From NCBI GenBank assembly GCA_946122785.1, contig CAMGYJ010000008.1, forward strand, positions 24,329,475 through 24,393,474: DNA of 64,000 nucleotides. The letters run 5' to 3'. Each line of letters begins with the position of its first letter. Position 1 is the first letter of the stretch. The notes below the pieces were generated by a model. The model made no database searches. It was not told the origin of the DNA and saw only the letters and a list, made by a program, of their open reading frames with translations. A program made the translations under genes and the position numbers. Shown here in pieces: positions 59,853 to 64,000 of this stretch. The stretch comes from Linum tenue. Its lineage: Eukaryota; Streptophyta; Magnoliopsida; Malpighiales; Linaceae.

Positions 59853-60775
59853 GGTTTGACCAATGTTGTCAGAACCGGACCGGAGGACGATGCAGATAAG
59901 AGAGAGGTTTACGATTTATCGACTAACCGGAGATTGACCGGAAATAACCCCTTTAGAAATCGATGACATATAATAAAAATTAAAATAAGGATAATATAAT
60001 AATAATTAAACTATTCAGAGGTTCACGGTAATATGATCTTAATTAAATATATATTTTTCAAATAAAATAATGATTATAATTCATTAAACCGTTGAGAGGT
60101 TCACGGTAACATAAGTACAAAACTCAATTCTCTCTCATATTTCCCTCTCTTTCTATTTTCTAGTTGGAATGATAAACCCTATCACTCAACTCTCTCCACG
60201 ATTTTGTTCTTTTCTCATTCTCATTCACCTTCATATTATATCTTCCACTTTTCTCACTCTAACTCATGTGACGTTTCTTCTTCTATTCTTTCTCAGATTC
60301 CTCCCTTTTTCCACTACAATCTCTGTGCACAAAAGAACCCAAAGTCCAAATTTGTTCTCCTTTCTTGCTATTCCCACATCAAATTCGCTAATATTTCTAT
60401 AAAAAATCCAGATAATCATAGATCTTACTTCTTTCCATTCAAAATATCTACAAACGTCTTCTGAGAATAGATGATGGAAAGTAGTTTTATAGATGGGATG
60501 AATAGTAGAGGAAGAAGACATCTGCTGGCGGCTGAACAAATGATCGATAAGATATCAGAGCTCTCAAATGGATTTTTTTTATTTTGGTTCATCATCAACC
60601 AAAACCGCTAGTTCGGGTCGAGCGGGTTGGGCGGTTAATCGTTGCAACCATCCACGATCCAGACGGACAACTTTCTTTCTGTTTTGAAGCCTCCGGGACC
60701 GGATTACTAGACGGGTCCGGGTTTCTCCGATCTGACCGTCCGGTCCGGCCCGGGTTTGATAACACTGGGCTTGAC
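59853..60775. mobile_element. hAT-type element, 907 bp, inside the Athila-like element
   Basis: The element is 59861-60767. The ends are CAATGTTGTCAGAACCGG and, inverted, CAGTGTTATCAAACCCGG. The 8-bp duplication is ggtttgac / ggcttgac with one mismatch. GC-rich subterminal regions flank an AT-rich core without a transposase. Confidence 0.78.
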
Positions 60776-60815
60776 ACATGTGGAAGCACCCTGGTTCATG
60801 GATGCTTTTGCCTTT

Positions 60816-60837
60816 TCACGGTCTTATAAGACCGTGA
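60816..60837. repeat. Perfect 22-bp palindrome TCACGGTC...GACCGTGA
   Basis: The 22-bp sequence is its own reverse complement. It sits in the Athila-like spacer just beyond the hAT insertion. Confidence 0.9.
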
Positions 60838-61073
60838 GCAGGGCAATCAGTCGTGAACATCAGTGAAAACAGGGCACTTCTAAAAAAATTTACTCGACCT
60901 ATTCCACTATTCCTACTATCAATCACGACACAAAACACCACAATTACAAAAACTTGGCACGGGGACACCACTCGGCCACTTGAACTATTCACTCGACACA
61001 CAAAAATGAAAAATAAGGAAAAGAAAACAAACCTACATTGGGTTGCCTCCCAACAAGCGCTAAGTTAACGTCA

Positions 61074-61263
61074 CTAACTTGACGTTGCGGATCTATCACA
61101 CGTTTGAACGTGATGCCTTCGAGAGAGGATCCGCCACGATCTCGGGGCGAGGCATGTCACCTCCCAACTTATTCTCCATGGGGTGGCCTTCTTGGCCGAT
61201 GACTTTTGCTTTTCCTTTTTCTTCCACTGGGCATTAGCACGACTTATCCTTTCCCTCCAAAGG
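61074..61263 (-). pseudogene. Athila-like polyprotein tail
   Basis: WRERISRANAQWKKKEK, then after a frame change KV-GQEGHPMENKLGGD and ADPLSKAS, parallels the tail at about 46530-46700. It is cut off at 61263 by the junction with LTR sequence. A stop and the gtcaagttagtgacg motif follow on the - strand. Confidence 0.7.
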
Positions 61264-61589
61264 TCCAAGTATAAACCTTAGATGGGTGCAATATAGGACA
61301 AGTATGTTTAAATATCGACCCGGGCCGGTCCATGTACCGCTACTTCGACTGTTTGAAACATTATCTAGCGGATTAGATTTGGTGAAAACAAAGGTCTAAA
61401 ACTAAATTGATTTGCAAAGCTACCCTCTTAGCCTTTAGGTTGATGAGTGGGATATGATCCAAGCCACTAATGTGACCCTCTCAACCTATCAACTAAGGAA
61501 TGGTTAGACTTCACCCTCGAATTGGAGTCCGGACGGCCACCCACAGCCAAACCGTAAGTGCTAATGCGAAATAGGAGGATTTCCCTTTA

Positions 61590-61990
61590 ACTAACCTAGA
61601 ATAGGAGGCATCAAATGCCCTAGGAAACCCATCTCTAATAGAGCCTCTTAGGTTAAGCAGGGTTATCTCTAAACTAGATTAGGAGGCATTGAATGCCCAA
61701 GGAACCCACCTCTAATAGAGCCTCTTAGGTTAAGGAGGGTTCTTTCTAAACTAGTTTAGGAGGCATTGAATGCCCAAGGAAACCCAACTCAAATCGAGCC
61801 TCTTTAGATAAAGGAGGTTTCCTCTCTAAACTAGCCTAGGAGGCATGAAATGCCCAAGAACACCCATCTCAAATTGAGTCTCTTAACCTTAGGAGGTTTC
61901 CTCTCTAAACTAGCCTAGGTGGCATGAAATTCCCAAGAACCCCCATCTCAAATTGAACCTCTTAACCTCAGGAGGTCTCCTCTCTAAGCA
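61590..61990. repeat. 79-bp tandem repeats in the Athila-like LTR
   Basis: The word aggaggcat.aaatgccc recurs at about 61600, 61679, 61757, 61838 and 61918, a period of 78-81 bp. The 3' LTR has about two units (55325-55480). Confidence 0.85.
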
Positions 61991-62527
61991 AGGTTAGAAT
62001 GACAATTAGATTGATAGGCTTTCACACAACACAATCATTTCTGAATAATACCTCCACATGCACATTAAAACACAACCCCACACAAATCATTCAATTCATA
62101 CAAGCATTCACATAATTGTAGCTAGGGTTTACAAACACCCAAGTGAAAGAAGGGACTACTCCATGCTAGGATAAGGGAAAACACAAGAGAGGGAAAGGGA
62201 AACCATCAAGAAGATGCAAGCCTTGCTCCTTGTGTTGAAGAAATCCTCCTTTGGGGGAGGAATTCCCAAAACCTTGCTTGGAGATTAAACCCTAGCTTTT
62301 CCTCTTCATTGCTTCGTCACTTTCTCACTCGAAAATCTGAAGAAGGAGAAGTTTCTCACACTAGGTCTCTCATCTCTTCTTCCTTTCAGCTGGCCTTTTA
62401 AGTTGAGATCGCACACAGTTCACGGCCTGAGTTCACGATCATGAACATTGAAACGCGTCTATGAAATCAGTGCTGAGACTAAATGCACCGCTTCATTGTC
62501 TTGGGTTCACGATCAATGGCCTTTGCT

Positions 62528-62548
62528 CACGGTCTTAGCGACCGTGAA
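62528..62548. repeat. Hairpin TCACGGTC/GACCGTGA in the LTR
   Basis: A perfect 8-bp stem with a 5-nt loop, in the part of the 5' LTR that the 3' LTR has lost. Confidence 0.85.
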
Positions 62549-63540
62549 CAGCCTAGGGGTCAGTAACCTGCAAACCTCTCTAGACGCTCCTTGGTTCGTG
62601 GGTTTTGGCTCAAGTTCACGGCGCTGTAAGATCGTGAACTCCAACATCAGATCGTGAACATTGGCCATCTCCACCACTTTGCTCGATCTTTGCTCCTTTT
62701 CTTCCAACTTTCAACTTCAGGTTTGGTTTTACCTGTTAGGATCTGAAACACACTGAAATACAAGCAACCTCGCGTAAAACCAACCTTATTGGAGTTCAAA
62801 TGCAACAAACATGAAAGAGAATTGGGGATAAAAAGTGTACATTAGGCCCAAATCACAGTACCAATGGGAAAACAACTTACCTTATACAGTTAATACCCAC
62901 TTCAATAACCACAAAAGCTTTGCATTCTCCTGAGTATACTTGTATGTGGTCTCAAAGACGATGAAGGGAGATAACAATGGTGGAAGGAGGTGATAAGGAA
63001 GTTTCTATCACTCTCTCTTAGAACTCAAAGGTAATGGATGAGATAAGGGAGGTCGACCACATTTTCTCCTTTTAAGGTAATCTAGTCACTTCCTTACGCA
63101 TTTAATTGTATGTACCAAGGGTGCCTACGTGTTTGCTTTTCAATTTGGTTCCAGAAGTGGAGTCCACTATGTCACCAGAAGCAATTAAAATGTTCTAGAA
63201 GATAACTCCATTACCCTTGCTTTAGTGGAACCCATTCGGTTCACCCCATCCATACAAAGTTGACTCTTTCCTACCCACTAGATTCATAACTTTACCTAAG
63301 CAACCAAGTTAAAACAGGTGGGGAATGGTAAAATAACAATTACAATTTCCACTTAATTGGATCCTAATGAATTACGGTGAGTTCCCCAACATTTGTAATC
63401 CTAGATAAATAACTAGTTCAAATTCTCAAAGATGTTAGTCGCCATAATTGGGCACCAGTTTAATAAATAGTAACACCTATTAAAATCTTTACTTACGATG
63501 TACGTATAATTCAGTTGTTTAAGATAGAGGGGGTGTGACA

Positions 63541-64000
63541 CATTTGATTAGGTTGAGTTTTGAAATTTTTGAAATGCCTATTTTCACTCAGTTCATGGTT
63601 TTAGCCTCATTATCACGGTTTTAGCCACCGTGATAATCGGGTGGAGTTCCATCATTTTTTGAAATGCACTATTTTGCCTTAAGTTTACGATATGAGATTT
63701 ATGTTCACGGTTTTGGCGACCGTGAACAGAACCCTTCGTCTGTAAACCTCAGGATTGGGCTATATAAGGGCGTGAACCCTTCTTCTTCACTTCACGCCGC
63801 CCCCTCGCCGGAATCCTCTGAAATCTGTCGGAAAACCCCGACATCTCGCTGTTTTTCATCAATTTTGGCGACTTCTGGTCACCCCAATTAAAATCCAAGA
63901 ACAAACCCAGAATCCCCACTCCCGGGCGCACCTTCGCCAATGTTTTGAGTTAATTTGGCTCAAAAAAATTTCGGGGTGTGCAATTCCCGGTGACACTCAA
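63541..64000 (+). other. Right arm of the outer Athila-like element
   Basis: This non-coding stretch continues the spacer that breaks off at 46899. Words such as gaaatttttgaaatgcc and attttcactcagttca align with the - strand of about 60840-60900, and the region to 63900 (gtgaaccc..tcttcac.., cgccgg) parallels 59560-59780 on the - strand. The element runs out of the window. Confidence 0.65.
63610..63727. repeat. Two hairpins of the CACGGT/ACCGTG family
   Basis: 63610-63636 has a perfect 10-bp stem (TTATCACGGT/ACCGTGATAA). 63703-63727 has a perfect 9-bp stem (GTTCACGGT/ACCGTGAAC). Both loops are 7 nt. Confidence 0.88.

Larger units (their letters stand above)
61264..62855 (-). repeat. Athila-like 5' LTR, end-truncated
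   Basis: Starts TGATTTGGGC on the - strand at 62855. It loses about the last 45-50 bp at 61264. It contains a tandem array (61590-61990) and about 500 bp near 62100-62600 absent from the other LTR. Confidence 0.8.
54841..62860 (-). mobile_element. Athila-like Gypsy element, 8.0 kb, internally deleted
   Basis: The element is 54846-62855 with 5-bp duplications cagta at 54841-54845 and 62856-62860. The - strand order is 5' LTR, a short polyprotein tail (61263-61074), the GGGAGGCAACCCA motif (about 61035-61050), non-coding spacer, an Athila-type ORF (59054-57970), spacer, polypurine tract and 3' LTR. The junction at 61263/61264 joins polyprotein tail directly to LTR interior, so the LTR end, primer site and most of gag-pro are deleted. 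Spacers contain a 12-base G run (about 56773) and a 10-base C run (about 57501). Confidence 0.85.
46900..63540 (-). mobile_element. Non-autonomous LTR retrotransposon split by two insertions
   Basis: The outer ends are TGTAACACCC (46900) and GGTGTGACA (63540), that is TGTCACACC...GGGTGTTACA on the - strand. Left LTR 46900-52647 and right LTR 53624-63540 share long direct similarity (for example 46930-48540 with 53640-54830, 48635-48815 with 62860-63045, and 52240-52647 with 63130-63540). Each is interrupted by another retroelement. The interior is only 52648-53623 and non-coding. Without insertions the LTRs are about 2.3 and 1.9 kb. Flanks cacag(t) and cacat(t) are similar but not a clean 5-bp duplication. 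Confidence 0.8.
53624..63540 (-). repeat. 5' LTR of the split element, interrupted
   Basis: Components are 53624-54845 and 62861-63540, separated by the 8.0-kb Athila-like insertion with its CAGTA duplication. It is shorter than the left copy because of internal deletions. Confidence 0.78.

Noticed and set aside
61590..61990. CRISPR-like regular repeats
   Set aside because: The units are contiguous 79-bp tandem repeats in a retrotransposon LTR, with no spacers or cas genes.
46894..63545. Target duplication of the split LTR element
   Set aside because: cacag(t) and cacat(t) agree only partly, and the phase does not fit TG...CA ends cleanly, so no duplication is claimed.
1..64000. New multi-gene defence or metabolic system
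   Set aside because: Only two unrelated intact host genes are present; all other coding DNA belongs to transposons or pseudogenes.

Overview
This is nuclear DNA from a flowering plant, probably a eudicot. The evidence is spliced plant genes with GT-AG introns, a plant UBC16-type E2 enzyme, a mitochondrial ribosomal protein L7/L12 gene with the site II and telo-box promoter motifs typical of plants, and dense plant transposon families (Copia, Gypsy/Athila-like, L1, hAT, MULE, Helitron). The species cannot be named from the sequence. Nothing bacterial, viral, rRNA or CRISPR was seen.

Only two genes look intact. A six-exon ubiquitin-conjugating enzyme (UBC16/UBE2W type) lies on the + strand at 7903-9930. 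An intronless mitochondrial bL12 gene lies on the - strand at 41188-41769. They have no obvious functional link; both are islands in repeat DNA.

Region by region: 1-7.7 kb holds a MULE-type foldback element, a hAT MITE and a decayed Helitron ending in a clear 3' hairpin. 7.8-10 kb is the UBC gene. 11-17.7 kb holds a second MULE copy, an RNase H remnant, a 1.06-kb hAT element with an 8-bp target duplication, and a perfect 35-bp inverted repeat. 18.3-26.2 kb is a broken folate-transporter-like (FOLT1) carrier gene on the - strand. It is interrupted in an intron by a hAT MITE and in an exon by a nearly pristine 5.3-kb Copia element with a 1561-codon open polyprotein frame. 26-33 kb is repeat-rich and includes a hAT element carrying a PPR gene fragment and a GC-rich palindrome. 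33.1-39.6 kb is a near full-length but mutated L1-type LINE. 41-42 kb is the bL12m gene and its promoter.

45-64 kb is a stack of insertions. A + strand Athila-like element (arms 45.9-46.9 and 63.5-64 kb) is split by a - strand LTR element with LTRs of about 2 kb and less than 1 kb of non-coding interior (46900-63540). Each LTR of that element is itself split: the left by a decayed + strand Gypsy pol element, the right by an 8.0-kb - strand Athila-like element (target duplication CAGTA), which in turn carries a 0.9-kb hAT element. The two Athila-like copies are relatives in opposite orientation. Both run from protease-tail sequence straight to the conserved post-pol motif with no reverse transcriptase or integrase, suggesting a non-autonomous family. 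No new multi-gene system was found; the most notable content is structural: the nested stack, gene-fragment capture, recurrent hairpins and young insertions.
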